64,000 nt of DNA from Firm-04 sp045628085 (GCA_045628085.1 JAZQOZ010000156.1:1-64000), one strand, 5' to 3'. Counted from the stretch's first letter, positions 51,642-59,585 are shown. Notes: generated by a model from the sequence alone, not told the origin. A program made the numbers and translations.

Positions 51642-51685
51642 AAAATGTGCGGTTCTGTCAGATGCAACAGAGCCGCACGTTTTTT
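51641..51685 (+). terminator. Intrinsic terminator of the cobalamin uptake operon
   Basis: GTGCGGTTCTGT (51647-51658) pairs with ACAGAGCCGCAC (51667-51678) with one U-G wobble on the plus strand, followed by GTTTTTT. It begins right after the S-component stop. Confidence 0.93.
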
Positions 51686-51743
51686 CGGAATCAAAGGCTT
51701 GCCGAAATGATCGTTATGATACGGCAGGGCTGTTCCGTGTTTC

Positions 51744-52535
51744 TTATTTCTTTTTCAGGACAGTGATCGCTGCATAATGCAGAATATCAAATTCATCCGG
51801 TGCATTCTGTTCGAGCATCTCTCTGTGATCGCGGTCCCATGCTTTGAGCTGTTCTGCATCGAGCGATGCACCGACACCGCGGCAGGCACGCATTCTGCCG
51901 TGCCAGTTTTCGCGTGTGAAATGGACGGGAAGATCAAACATCGTCTGCTCAGCGATATCAAAATACCGGTAAGCCTGTTCCGGCGGTTCGATCAGGTGCC
52001 GCCGATCGCCGCCGCCTGTCCATTTCGGATTATATTGCAAAACGATCTTCTCACTGGCATCTGCAATTTTATCCTCATCTGCAAGCCATCCCATATACAG
52101 CAGAACAAGAGTGCCGTCTTTTTTGAGCATTCTTGCGATATTGGGATAAGCCGTTTCCGGATCAAAATACCAATAGCACTGACACGCAGTCACAACATCA
52201 AAGCTGTCATCCGGATAATTCGTTGTTTCGGCTGAAGCAGTACGATAGTCGATCTGCAATCCTGCGGCAGCAGAAAGCAGCTTTGCCTGTTCGATCTGTT
52301 CCGGAGAAATATCCGTGCCGCACCATTCTGCACCTGCCTGACTTAGATTTCGCGGCAGGACGCCCGTACCTGTTCCGATATCCAGACATTTCTGTCCGCT
52401 TTGGCAGAAGCCGCGCTTCAGGATCGCCTCATAAAAATCTGCCGGATAGATATCGCGGAATTTTGCATAATCTCCGGATGTTTTGCCCCAGTCGAATGCT
52501 TTTCCGCCGTCAATATTTGTGATTTGAATATCCAT
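51744..52535 (-). CDS. Class I SAM-dependent methyltransferase
   Basis: A 263-residue methyltransferase with motif I CLDIGTGTGVLPRNL, a later GTDISPEQIEQA (ribose-binding acidic residue), DSFDVVTACQCYWYFD and RMLKKDGTLVLLYMGW. The C-terminal third (HFTRENWHGRMRACRGVGASL) is characteristic of a family annotated only as class I methyltransferase; the substrate is unknown. AAAGGAAAAG precedes the ATG. It lies alone between the cobalamin operon (convergent) and the next minus-strand gene. Confidence 0.9.
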   Translation of the reverse strand: MDIQITNIDGGKAFDWGKTSGDYAKFRDIYPADFYEAILKRGFCQSGQKCLDIGTGTGVLPRNLSQAGAEWCGTDISPEQIEQAKLLSAAAGLQIDYRTASAETTNYPDDSFDVVTACQCYWYFDPETAYPNIARMLKKDGTLVLLYMGWLADEDKIADASEKIVLQYNPKWTGGGDRRHLIEPPEQAYRYFDIAEQTMFDLPVHFTRENWHGRMRACRGVGASLDAEQLKAWDRDHREMLEQNAPDEFDILHYAAITVLKKK

Positions 52536-52575
52536 CGTCTTTTCCTTTCATCTGATAATTCCGTATAATATAGAA

Positions 52576-52606
52576 TCAGCCTGAAAGCACGAGACTCTCA
52601 GGCTGA
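52576..52606 (-). terminator. Probable terminator of the Cys4/Ala-Pro-rich gene
   Basis: TCAGCCTGA (52598-52606 read on the minus strand) pairs with TCAGGCTGA (52584-52576), 13-base loop, followed on the minus strand by TTCTATATTAT. It sits 25 bases after the stop of the upstream gene. Confidence 0.6.
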
Positions 52607-52630
52607 CTCCGTGGATCCTCATTCCCTTTT

Positions 52631-53260
52631 TTACATGCTGCTCAATGCATTCATGCCATCTTCATTCTGCGGAGTTTCTTCCGCAGGAGCCGGTTCCGGA
52701 TCATACGAACCGACTGCTTCTGCCATTGCTGCAAGCGATGCAAGATCATTTACAACAGGCTGTGCTGTTTTCTGTTCCGGAGCGGCAGGCTTCACTGCTG
52801 CCGGAGCAGACTGAACCGCATTCTGTACCGGTGCCGCCGGCTGTACCGGAGCCGGTGCAGGAGCAGGCTGAACCGGTTCTGCCGGCTTTACTGCTGCCGG
52901 AGCAGACTGTGCCGGTGCGTCAGGCTTTGCCTGTTTATCAGATGGTGAAGCCTTCTTTGCCTCATCAGCTTTGGCATTTTTTGCTTCCTCAGCCTTTTTC
53001 TTCTGGATCGCGGCAAAATCCTTTTCATCATAATCGCCCTCGAGCCAGCCGACACGTTCGAGCTGCTTGACCGGAATACGCTTGAGCGGCGAATACAGGA
53101 ACTTCGGGCAGTGGAAGCTCGCATCTACCAAGCCTTTTTTCGTACACAGTACCTTATTACCGTCACTGGCACGCTTGCCGTACTCGCAGTATTCACATTT
53201 CGGTTCAATTGCCTTGCCAAAATACTTACCGCCTTTGGAGAATACATCAAAAAGTCCCAT
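52631..53260 (-). CDS. Cys4 zinc-ribbon-like protein with Ala/Pro/Gln-rich tail
   Basis: A 209-residue cytosolic protein. The N-terminal 75 residues hold KCEYCEYGKRASDGNKVLCTKKG and DASFHCPKF, four cysteines spaced for a zinc or Fe-S site, then RIPVKQLERVGWLEGDYDEKDFAAIQ. A Lys/Ala-rich helical part follows, then a low-complexity stretch in which QSAPAAVKPA is used twice among Pro-Ala-Gln repeats. The ATG at 53260 has GAGGTGA upstream and a promoter 75 bases before. I do not recognise a function; a scaffold or partner-binding role is conceivable. Confidence 0.72.
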   Translation of the reverse strand: MGLFDVFSKGGKYFGKAIEPKCEYCEYGKRASDGNKVLCTKKGLVDASFHCPKFLYSPLKRIPVKQLERVGWLEGDYDEKDFAAIQKKKAEEAKNAKADEAKKASPSDKQAKPDAPAQSAPAAVKPAEPVQPAPAPAPVQPAAPVQNAVQSAPAAVKPAAPEQKTAQPVVNDLASLAAMAEAVGSYDPEPAPAEETPQNEDGMNALSSM

Positions 53261-53333
53261 GTTGGTCACCTCGTTCAATCGGCAGACCGCAGAATCCGTT
53301 TGACTCTGCGCGTTATGCCCGTCTGTTTTCTCC

Positions 53334-53362
53334 ATTATAACATATTTTTTTGAGTTTGTCTA
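53334..53362 (-). promoter_or_regulatory. Sigma-A promoter of the Cys4/Ala-Pro-rich gene
   Basis: On the minus strand, TAGACA (53362-53357), a 17-base spacer and TATAAT (53339-53334). It overlaps the last codon of the upstream gene. Confidence 0.8.
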
Positions 53363-54445
53363 GTCCTTTTTTATAAGAAATGGAAATCCGGCGCAAAAAA
53401 TCAAGAATGCCGGGATCGGTGAACCGGTATGCGAAACAGCGACAGGATGCGCAAACACCTGCATTGCCGCAGAATCATCGCAGAATCCGGAAAAAATGAA
53501 CACGAACAGAAAAGTCAGACAGCCTGCTGCAAGCCGGAACAGGAACAAATCGCGCAGCCGGAGCAGTCCGCCGGACAGTGCCGTACACTGCATCTGAACG
53601 CAGATGCCGCCGAAAGAGAGCATTGCCGCTGAAAGTGCGGTCAGCATCCGGAAAGACAGTCCGCAGTGAAGAAGCATCGGGAGCTGCGTCACATCACAGA
53701 TGGATGCCGCTAGGGCGCGAAAGCTCTGTTCCTGCAATCCGATACAGCCGCCGAGCCGGATCAGTCCGGCAGTCAGACCGGTGATCTCACAGAGCAGCAT
53801 CAGGATTCCGAACAGAATAACCATGCCGCAGACTGCTGCCAGACTGCGCATAGCACCTGATACCGCATCCGGAAGGGATTCGGCAGTCAGACGGATGTTC
53901 GGCGGCGTGTCGTCCGATGCAGATGTCTGCGGTTTCGGCTGAAAAAGGAGCAGGAGCAGATTTGAGAGAATGCAGCCGCCGAGCATCATCCAGCCGATCG
54001 CCGTACTGCCGAACATTCTGCTTCCTGCAAATCCGACCAGAAACGCAGGACCGCCGCCGTAACAGATACAGGCATAACGGCGCACGGCATCCGGTGAAAG
54101 ACGGCCTGCGGCGGTCATACGGCAGAGCAAAAGCGTCCCGACCGGATATCCGGCGATCTGACTGACTGAAAAGACAGTCAGCACTTCCGGCGGCAGATGC
54201 AGTAATTTTGCGGTACGGTGCAATTTTCTGCCGAGCCATTCCGCTGCGCCCGATCCGATCAGCAGATTTGCCGCCGCCATACAGCCGAACAGTGACGGGA
54301 TCAGCGTATCCAGACAGAACCGCAGGCGTTCAGCCGAGACTGCCGCCGCTTTCTCTGCATTTACGGCAAGCAGAAAAAACAGTATCAACAGGAGAATTGC
54401 AGTGCAAAAAGTCAGCGGAAAAGTTCGTTTTGCAGAGTATGTCAT
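53360..54445 (-). CDS. YlbJ/SpoVV-like sporulation membrane protein
   Basis: A 361-residue polytopic protein of the nucleoside-recognition (Gate) domain family. LIPSLFGCMAAANLLIGSG, QIAGYPVGTLLLCRMTAAGRLS and CYGGGPAFLVGFAGSRMFGS parallel the corresponding segments of YlbJ, which in Bacillus moves dipicolinic acid across the outer forespore membrane. ATAAGGAG precedes the ATG. It is divergent from yqfC-yqfD, also sporulation genes. The family match is good; the dipicolinate role here is inferred. Confidence 0.8.
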   Translation of the reverse strand: MTYSAKRTFPLTFCTAILLLILFFLLAVNAEKAAAVSAERLRFCLDTLIPSLFGCMAAANLLIGSGAAEWLGRKLHRTAKLLHLPPEVLTVFSVSQIAGYPVGTLLLCRMTAAGRLSPDAVRRYACICYGGGPAFLVGFAGSRMFGSTAIGWMMLGGCILSNLLLLLFQPKPQTSASDDTPPNIRLTAESLPDAVSGAMRSLAAVCGMVILFGILMLLCEITGLTAGLIRLGGCIGLQEQSFRALAASICDVTQLPMLLHCGLSFRMLTALSAAMLSFGGICVQMQCTALSGGLLRLRDLFLFRLAAGCLTFLFVFIFSGFCDDSAAMQVFAHPVAVSHTGSPIPAFLIFCAGFPFLIKKD

Positions 54446-54513
54446 TGGTTTGCTCCTTATGTTTTTATATGCATTCTATGCAGGAAGATACGGTTTGCAG
54501 AACAACAGTACCT

Positions 54514-54535
54514 ACAAGCCTTTGAAAAGGCTTGT
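54514..54535. other. Perfect 10-base-pair hairpin in the divergent ylbJ/yqfC region
   Basis: ACAAGCCTTT (54514-54523) and AAAGGCTTGT (54526-54535) are perfect inverted repeats in the 196-base divergent intergenic region (54446-54641). There is no T-tract on the plus side; it could be an operator or an mRNA leader element for the minus-strand gene. Nothing else but the candidate promoter below was seen here. Confidence 0.5.
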
Positions 54536-54578
54536 GCGAAACTTTATTTGAGGCTATGGATATCATCCGTTCCTTGCA

Positions 54579-54607
54579 GCATCTTTTCACGCATTGATTC
54601 ATAGTAT
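54579..54607 (+). promoter_or_regulatory. Candidate sigma-E-type promoter of yqfC-yqfD
   Basis: GCATCTT (54579-54585), 14 bases, then CATAGTAT (54600-54607) resembles the mother-cell sigma-E pattern (KMATATT, 14-15, CATACAnT) and lies 34 bases before yqfC. In Bacillus, yqfCD are sigma-E-dependent. The match is partial, so this is tentative. Confidence 0.35.
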
Positions 54608-54641
54608 CTGTACCAGAATGCTTCTGAAAGGATGCGATCGA

Positions 54642-54872
54642 ATGAAACTGCCTGCAATGTTTGCAGACCGCATGGAACTCTGCGGCAATACCGATCTCTA
54701 TGTTGACAAATGCCGCCGCCTGCTCGAATGCAGTGATATGCTCATGCTGCTGGAGCTTGGCGGCCACCGCGCCGCAGTCTGGGGATACGGACTGACTGCA
54801 TCCGACTACAGCAGCGACGGACTGCATATCAGCGGTGAGATCCGTGCGATCGAATTTGACGGCGGCTTGTGA
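54642..54872 (+). CDS. yqfC: YqfC (YabP/YqfC family) sporulation protein
   Basis: A 76-residue protein matching the YqfC pattern: an early MELCGNTDLYVDKCRRLLEC, then a beta-rich core (MLMLLELGGHRAAVWGYGLTAS) and HISGEIRAIEFDGG. YqfC is a mother-cell sporulation protein of unknown biochemistry, conserved next to yqfD. The ATG at 54642 was chosen for its GAAAGGA site and family length; an in-frame ATG 48 bases earlier is less likely. It lies ten bases before yqfD. Confidence 0.85.
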   Translation: MKLPAMFADRMELCGNTDLYVDKCRRLLECSDMLMLLELGGHRAAVWGYGLTASDYSSDGLHISGEIRAIEFDGGL

Positions 54873-54881
54873 GGGGATAAT

Positions 54882-56042
54882 ATGGCATATATTCGGTTTG
54901 CCGCAGAGGGCAGCAGACTCTCTGCCTTTCGGGATGCACTCCGCAGGAACGGCGTATCCTGCCGGAAACAGCAGATCAGCGGCGCAGTCTTTTCCGCTGA
55001 AATTCCTGCCGCCGCACAGCGGATGTTCTCCGCACTCGCTGAACAATATGAGATCCATACGAAGATCACAGCCCGCCGCGGACTGCGTTTCCGGCTTGCA
55101 CCGTTCCGGAAGCGATATGGCTTTATCTTCGGTCTGCTATGCGGTATGTGGTTTCTTTTCTGGTGCAATGCCGCCGTCCGCAGTATCGAGATTACCGGAA
55201 ATGAACGCATCTCTGATGCGGAGATCATACGCGCACTCTCGGAACTCGGCGTGCATTACGGTGTACCGTTCCGCGATCTGCCTTATCAGTACATTGAACA
55301 GCAGATGCGGCTTGCCGTTCATGATATCGAATGGATCACGATGCGGCACAGCGGCGGCAGGCTGATCGTCGATCTGACAGAGGAACGTCTGCCGCCTGCC
55401 ATGCATCAGGACAGAGTTCCGACAAATGTGATTGCGGCAGAAACCGCACAGATCACAGGAATGGATGTGCGGGGCGGATTTGCCGTGAAGCAGATCGGGG
55501 ATACCGTCAAAGCCGGAGAACTGCTCATCACAGGCACACAGACCGATGCATTCGGCATCTGCCGCTGCTATCACGCCGAAGGGATCGTGACCGGTACATA
55601 TTTCGATACCTTTGAGCAAACACTCCCCTTTGTATCCGAATTATCCCTGCGCGGAAAAACCGGAACGGAAACCGTCCTTTCCGTCTTTGGAAAACGTATT
55701 CCGCTGACGCTCGGATTTGTGCGTCCGGAACCCTCGGAGCAGATCATTTATGAAGAAGACCGTGAACCGTTTATCCTGTTCGGCAGACAGCTCCCCCTCG
55801 CCCTGATCCGCTGCCGCTATACCGTTCAGGAATCCGTGCTTACCGTGTTTACAGAGAATGAGATCCATGCAATGCTGGAAGAATCTGCCGCCCGCTATGA
55901 GCAAAATTTTCATGCTGATGACAAGATAATCAGCAAAAGAGCCGAATTTACACAGACGGATTTGGGCATATCGCTGAAAATTCACTATATTTTCGAGGGC
56001 GTTATCGGGAAAAGCAGTGAATTTTTTGTGAAATTATCCTAA
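54882..56042 (+). CDS. yqfD: Sporulation protein YqfD
   Basis: A 386-residue membrane-anchored sporulation protein. It has an N-terminal cytosolic domain (about 1-80), one membrane helix (FIFGLLCGMWFLFWCNAAV, about 84-102), then IEITGNERISDAEIIRALSELG and a long extracytoplasmic beta-rich region, as in YqfD of spore formers. The family is essential for efficient sporulation but its molecular role is unclear. GAGGGG precedes the ATG. Confidence 0.92.
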   Translation: MAYIRFAAEGSRLSAFRDALRRNGVSCRKQQISGAVFSAEIPAAAQRMFSALAEQYEIHTKITARRGLRFRLAPFRKRYGFIFGLLCGMWFLFWCNAAVRSIEITGNERISDAEIIRALSELGVHYGVPFRDLPYQYIEQQMRLAVHDIEWITMRHSGGRLIVDLTEERLPPAMHQDRVPTNVIAAETAQITGMDVRGGFAVKQIGDTVKAGELLITGTQTDAFGICRCYHAEGIVTGTYFDTFEQTLPFVSELSLRGKTGTETVLSVFGKRIPLTLGFVRPEPSEQIIYEEDREPFILFGRQLPLALIRCRYTVQESVLTVFTENEIHAMLEESAARYEQNFHADDKIISKRAEFTQTDLGISLKIHYIFEGVIGKSSEFFVKLS

Positions 56043-56070
56043 AACTATTCCATTTTTTATTCGTTTGTGA

Positions 56071-56076
56071 TATAAT
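56071..56076 (+). promoter_or_regulatory. Probable -10 of the phoH-ybeY-era operon
   Basis: A perfect TATAAT with an extended TGA upstream lies about 30 bases after yqfD, with no clear -35. It would start transcription near 56083, giving housekeeping expression of phoH onward, separately from the sporulation genes. Confidence 0.5.
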
Positions 56077-56164
56077 AGACATAGAATGTATCATGCGCTT
56101 TTTGCGATCTGTAAACGGAACGCCGGAAGCAGCTTATGACAAAGGAGCAGATTCTAAAAATCAC

Positions 56165-57160
56165 ATGGCAGAACTGATTTGGAATGCAGCAAATCCCGAT
56201 GAGATCGCTGCCGTTTTCGGGGACTATGACGCAAATCTCAATCTGATTCAGAAGAAGTTTCAGGTCGTGATCGTCAACCGCGGGACCGGCGTGAAAATCA
56301 CCGGATCGGAAGAAAATATCCGGAAAGCCGCCGAGGCGATGGATGTGCTGCTTGAAAATACCCGCAAGGGTACCGGCATCAATGAACAGAGCGTGCGTTA
56401 TGTTGTATCTATGGTCGCCGATGATGCCGCCGAGGAAGTCCGGACACTGACAGCCGATGCCGTCAGCGTGACGCTCTCCGGCAAGCCCGTTCGTCCGCGG
56501 ACTGTCGGGCAGAAGAAATATCTCGATGCAGTTGCCTCGAATACGATCGTGCTTGGAATCGGCCCTGCCGGTACCGGCAAGACCTATCTCGCCGTTGCAA
56601 TGGCGGTCAAAGCACTCAAAAGCCACGAGGTCAGCCGCATCATCCTCACAAGACCTGCCGTTGAAGCCGGCGAAAAGCTCGGTTTTCTGCCCGGTGATTT
56701 GCAGGATAAGGTCGATCCGTATTTAAGACCGCTTTATGATGCGCTCTTTGAAATGCTCGGCGCAGAGACCGTTGAGCGTGATCTTGAGAAAAATATCATA
56801 GAGATCGCACCGCTTGCCTATATGCGCGGCAGAACACTCGATCATGCATTCATCATTCTGGATGAAGCGCAGAATACGACCTCTGAGCAGATCAAAATGT
56901 TTCTGACAAGACTCGGTGAGGGCAGCAAAATGGTCATTACCGGCGATATCACGCAGATCGATCTGCCTGATCCGCGCCGTTCCGGCCTGATCGAAGCAAT
57001 GCGCGTTCTAAAATCCGTTGACGACATCGTGATCCATCAGTTCACGGAAAAGGATGTTGTCCGGCACAGACTTGTGCAGGATATCATCAATGCCTATGCG
57101 AATTTTGAGCATAAAACCATTCAAAATCATAATGAAAGGAAACGATACAAAAATGGCTAA
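56165..57160 (+). CDS. phoH: PhoH-family ATPase (PhoH-like, often next to ybeY)
   Basis: A P-loop ATPase linked to RNA metabolism; it is genomically tied to ybeY in most bacteria. The core has an N-terminal KH-like part (VFGDYDANLNLIQKKFQVVI), Walker A GPAGTGKTYLA, TRPAVEAGEKLGFLPGDL, Walker B IILDEAQNTT and VITGDITQIDLP. Start choice is uncertain: the ATG at 56093 lies only about ten bases after the predicted transcript start, while the ATG at 56165 (331 residues) fits family length but has its AAAGGAG 17 bases away. It overlaps ybeY by eight bases. Confidence 0.9.
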   Translation: MAELIWNAANPDEIAAVFGDYDANLNLIQKKFQVVIVNRGTGVKITGSEENIRKAAEAMDVLLENTRKGTGINEQSVRYVVSMVADDAAEEVRTLTADAVSVTLSGKPVRPRTVGQKKYLDAVASNTIVLGIGPAGTGKTYLAVAMAVKALKSHEVSRIILTRPAVEAGEKLGFLPGDLQDKVDPYLRPLYDALFEMLGAETVERDLEKNIIEIAPLAYMRGRTLDHAFIILDEAQNTTSEQIKMFLTRLGEGSKMVITGDITQIDLPDPRRSGLIEAMRVLKSVDDIVIHQFTEKDVVRHRLVQDIINAYANFEHKTIQNHNERKRYKNG

Positions 57161-57662
57161 GCTGAAGGTTTACATTAAAGATACACAGCATGAGGTGAAG
57201 ATTCCGGTCGGTATCCGGCTGCTCATCCGCCGCTGCTGTCAGGCTGTTCTGTCCACAGAGGGCTTCGGTCATGATACCGAGGTCAGTGTTTCATTTGTCA
57301 ATAACGAGGAGATCCGCAAGCTCAATGCACAGTACCGGAATAAAGATATGGAAACCGATGTACTGTCCTTCCCGCTTTGCGAGGGCGATCACCTTGAGAT
57401 CAATACCGAGAACGGCTTTGTTCTGCTCGGCGATATCGTCATTTCAATGGAGATGGCATTCAAGCAGGCAAAAATGTATGGACACGTTCTGGAGCGTGAG
57501 GTCGCTTTCCTGACCGTTCACTCCATGCTGCATCTGCTCGGCTATGACCACGAGAAATCTTCTCTGGAGCAGAGACAAATGCGCGAAAAGGAAGAATCCG
57601 TCCTCGAAAAGCTCGGCTTTGCAAGAGATACAAGCTATATCGTACCGGAGGAACAGGAATAA
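57153..57662 (+). CDS. ybeY: Endoribonuclease YbeY
   Basis: A 169-residue zinc-dependent endoribonuclease needed for 16S rRNA 3' maturation and ribosome quality control. The metal triad motif H-x3-H-x5-H is present in VHSMLHLLGYDHE, and LNAQYRNKDMETDVLSFPL is the conserved upstream segment. The ATG at 57153 has AAAGGA nearby and overlaps the phoH end; a long upstream extension overlapping phoH was discarded. Confidence 0.96.
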   Translation: MAKLKVYIKDTQHEVKIPVGIRLLIRRCCQAVLSTEGFGHDTEVSVSFVNNEEIRKLNAQYRNKDMETDVLSFPLCEGDHLEINTENGFVLLGDIVISMEMAFKQAKMYGHVLEREVAFLTVHSMLHLLGYDHEKSSLEQRQMREKEESVLEKLGFARDTSYIVPEEQE

Positions 57663-57665
57663 TCC

Positions 57666-58577
57666 ATGCAGGAAAACGGCAAAACAAAAATACTGTTTGC
57701 AGCGATCGCAGGTCATACCAATGCCGGCAAATCATCGCTGCTCAATGCACTGATCGGTGAAAAGATCGCTTCGGTCAGCCCGAAGCCGCAGACTACGCGC
57801 ACCCGTATCACCGGCATACGCAATATCGGAGATACACAGCTTGTCTTTACCGATACGCCCGGTCTGCACCGCGCACGCACCAAGCTCGGCGATGAAATGC
57901 TGAAAGCTGCAAAAGAGGCCGTTTCTGAGATCGACTGCGTGATCTTCATGCAGGACTGCACGAAACCGCTCGGCGAACAGGAGCAGCTCATGCTCGACAA
58001 TCTCACCAAACAGGGAACACCGGTCATTTTTCTCTATAATAAAATTGATCTGCTGAAAGACAAGTCTGCGCTTGCACCGCTGCTTGTCGATGCCGAAAAC
58101 CGCTGGCATCCTGCCTCGATCATTCCCGTATCCGTTACGCACAATGACGGCATACAGGAATTGACCGATGAACTGCTCAGCCGTGCTGTTGAAGGACCGC
58201 ATTATTTTCCGGAGGATATGATAACCGATCAGCCGGAGCGTGTTCTTGCCGCAGAGCTTGTCCGCGAACAGCTTCTCTATCTTTTGCAGGATGAAGTTCC
58301 GCACGGTATTGCAGTCGTTACGGAATCGTTTTCCGAACGTGAGGACAAGGATATCCTCAATATCTCCGTCCTGATCTACTGCGAAAAGGAATCACATAAG
58401 CGTATGATCATCGGCAAAAACGGTACAATGCTGAAAAAAGTCGGCGCGAATGCAAGACGGGAACTTGAAAAATTCTTCCGGATACAGGTCAATCTCCAGA
58501 CATGGGTAAAGGTCAAGGAGGACTGGCGCAACCGCGATATGATGATCGAACAGTTCGGACTGCATTTCGATCAGTGA
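57666..58577 (+). CDS. era: GTPase Era
   Basis: Era binds the 3' end of 16S rRNA and couples 30S assembly to growth. The 303-residue product has a GTPase domain (G1 GHTNAGKSSLL, G2 PQTTRTRITG, G3 DTPGLH, G4 YNKIDLL) and a C-terminal KH domain (HKRMIIGKNGTMLKKVG). The G1 loop departs from the usual GRPNVGKSTL, with His-Thr and Ala in place of the common Arg-Pro and Val. It follows ybeY by three bases. Confidence 0.95.
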   Translation: MQENGKTKILFAAIAGHTNAGKSSLLNALIGEKIASVSPKPQTTRTRITGIRNIGDTQLVFTDTPGLHRARTKLGDEMLKAAKEAVSEIDCVIFMQDCTKPLGEQEQLMLDNLTKQGTPVIFLYNKIDLLKDKSALAPLLVDAENRWHPASIIPVSVTHNDGIQELTDELLSRAVEGPHYFPEDMITDQPERVLAAELVREQLLYLLQDEVPHGIAVVTESFSEREDKDILNISVLIYCEKESHKRMIIGKNGTMLKKVGANARRELEKFFRIQVNLQTWVKVKEDWRNRDMMIEQFGLHFDQ

Positions 58578-58623
58578 TCGGCTGATATTGATACACAGTA
58601 TGATCTTTCGATAATAAACGCAC

Positions 58624-58675
58624 TTGATTCCGCATATACTAACCGCTAAAAGGAGGCTTGTATATGCGGAATCAA
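58624..58675 (+). promoter_or_regulatory. Perfect 16-base inverted repeat enclosing the yqzL ribosome site and start codon
   Basis: TTGATTCCGCATATAC (58624-58639) is exactly complementary to GTATATGCGGAATCAA (58660-58675). The 20-base loop carries AAAAGGAGG, and the 3' arm contains the ATG at 58664 and the first codons. There is no T-tract, so this is not a normal terminator. In the RNA the start codon would be buried in a stable stem, suggesting translational control of yqzL and perhaps recO. Confidence 0.8.
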
Positions 58676-58864
58676 AATGCTTATCTGACCGGCAGAATGA
58701 CGGAAAAACAGCAGCAGCAGCGCTGGGATGCATTCTGTCAGACCGGCAGGATCGCGGATTATCTCGAATACCGCGCCTGCTGCACAAATGAGGATACGGC
58801 TTATGCAAACGCATCTGACAGTCAAGGGACTTGTGATCCGGGAAACGGCTTATCAGGATGCTGA
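58664..58864 (+). CDS. yqzL: YqzL-like small protein
   Basis: A 66-residue protein between era and recO, the position of yqzL in Firmicutes. Its centre QRWDAFCQTGRIADYLEYRA matches the YqzL pattern (W-x2-F-x2-TG-x-I-x2-YL-x-Y). The last 25 residues extend beyond the typical length and overlap recO by 62 bases. The ATG follows AAAAGGAGG by seven bases. A TTG two codons earlier is less favourable. Function unknown in all species. Confidence 0.75.
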   Translation: MRNQNAYLTGRMTEKQQQQRWDAFCQTGRIADYLEYRACCTNEDTAYANASDSQGTCDPGNGLSGC

Positions 58865-59570
58865 TAAGATCATAGACCTGTATACGGAGGACGGCATTCG
58901 CACTGTATACGCGAGATCTGTCCGGAAACCGGGCAGTAAATACGCCGCTGTAACGCAGCTTTTCGCTTATGGGGAATATTGTCTGCGGTGCAGCGGTGAC
59001 CGGTTCTATCTGGACAGTGCGGCTTCACTCGATCTGTTCTTCGGGATACGGAATGATCTGGATGCACTGGCGCTTGCTTCATATTTTGCAGATCTGGTAC
59101 GCAGAACAGGAACAGCACAGCCGCAGTCACAGATCCTGCGGCTGTTTTTGCTCTCACTGCATCATCTCTCGGAACATACCAGACCGCTGCTGCTTGTGAA
59201 AGCGATTTTTGAACTGCGGTTCATGACCGAGATCGGTATGATGCCGAATCTTGTCTGCTGCGATGAATGCATGGAATATCTGCCGAAACACCCTGTTCTG
59301 CGTGTCCGGTTTGCCGATCTGTACTGCCGCGAATGCATCGAGATCGGTGATTCCAGAGATATTCAGGCAACGCAGGCTGTCCTGCTTGCTGCACGGCACG
59401 TTGTTTTTTCTGATTTTGAAAAGCTGTTCCAGTTCCGCATCAAGGGGAAAAGTGCAGATATATTCATGGATTATACGGAAAAATATCTTCTGCACAAACT
59501 GGATATGTATGTGCCGTCGCTTGACTTTTTCCATTCTCTGCAAAACCCGCAGTTTGATGATGAGAGATAG
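58803..59570 (+). CDS. recO: DNA repair protein RecO
   Basis: RecO loads RecA on single-stranded DNA with RecR and anneals strands. The 255-residue product has an N-terminal OB fold (LTVKGLVIRETAYQDADKIIDLYTEDG), a helical core, and a four-Cys zinc site near the C-terminus (CCDECMEYL then YCREC). The ATG at 58803 gives the family length and typical N-terminus; an earlier in-frame ATG lies inside yqzL. Confidence 0.94.
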   Translation: MQTHLTVKGLVIRETAYQDADKIIDLYTEDGIRTVYARSVRKPGSKYAAVTQLFAYGEYCLRCSGDRFYLDSAASLDLFFGIRNDLDALALASYFADLVRRTGTAQPQSQILRLFLLSLHHLSEHTRPLLLVKAIFELRFMTEIGMMPNLVCCDECMEYLPKHPVLRVRFADLYCRECIEIGDSRDIQATQAVLLAARHVVFSDFEKLFQFRIKGKSADIFMDYTEKYLLHKLDMYVPSLDFFHSLQNPQFDDER

Positions 59571-59585
59571 AAAAGGAGAATCCGC

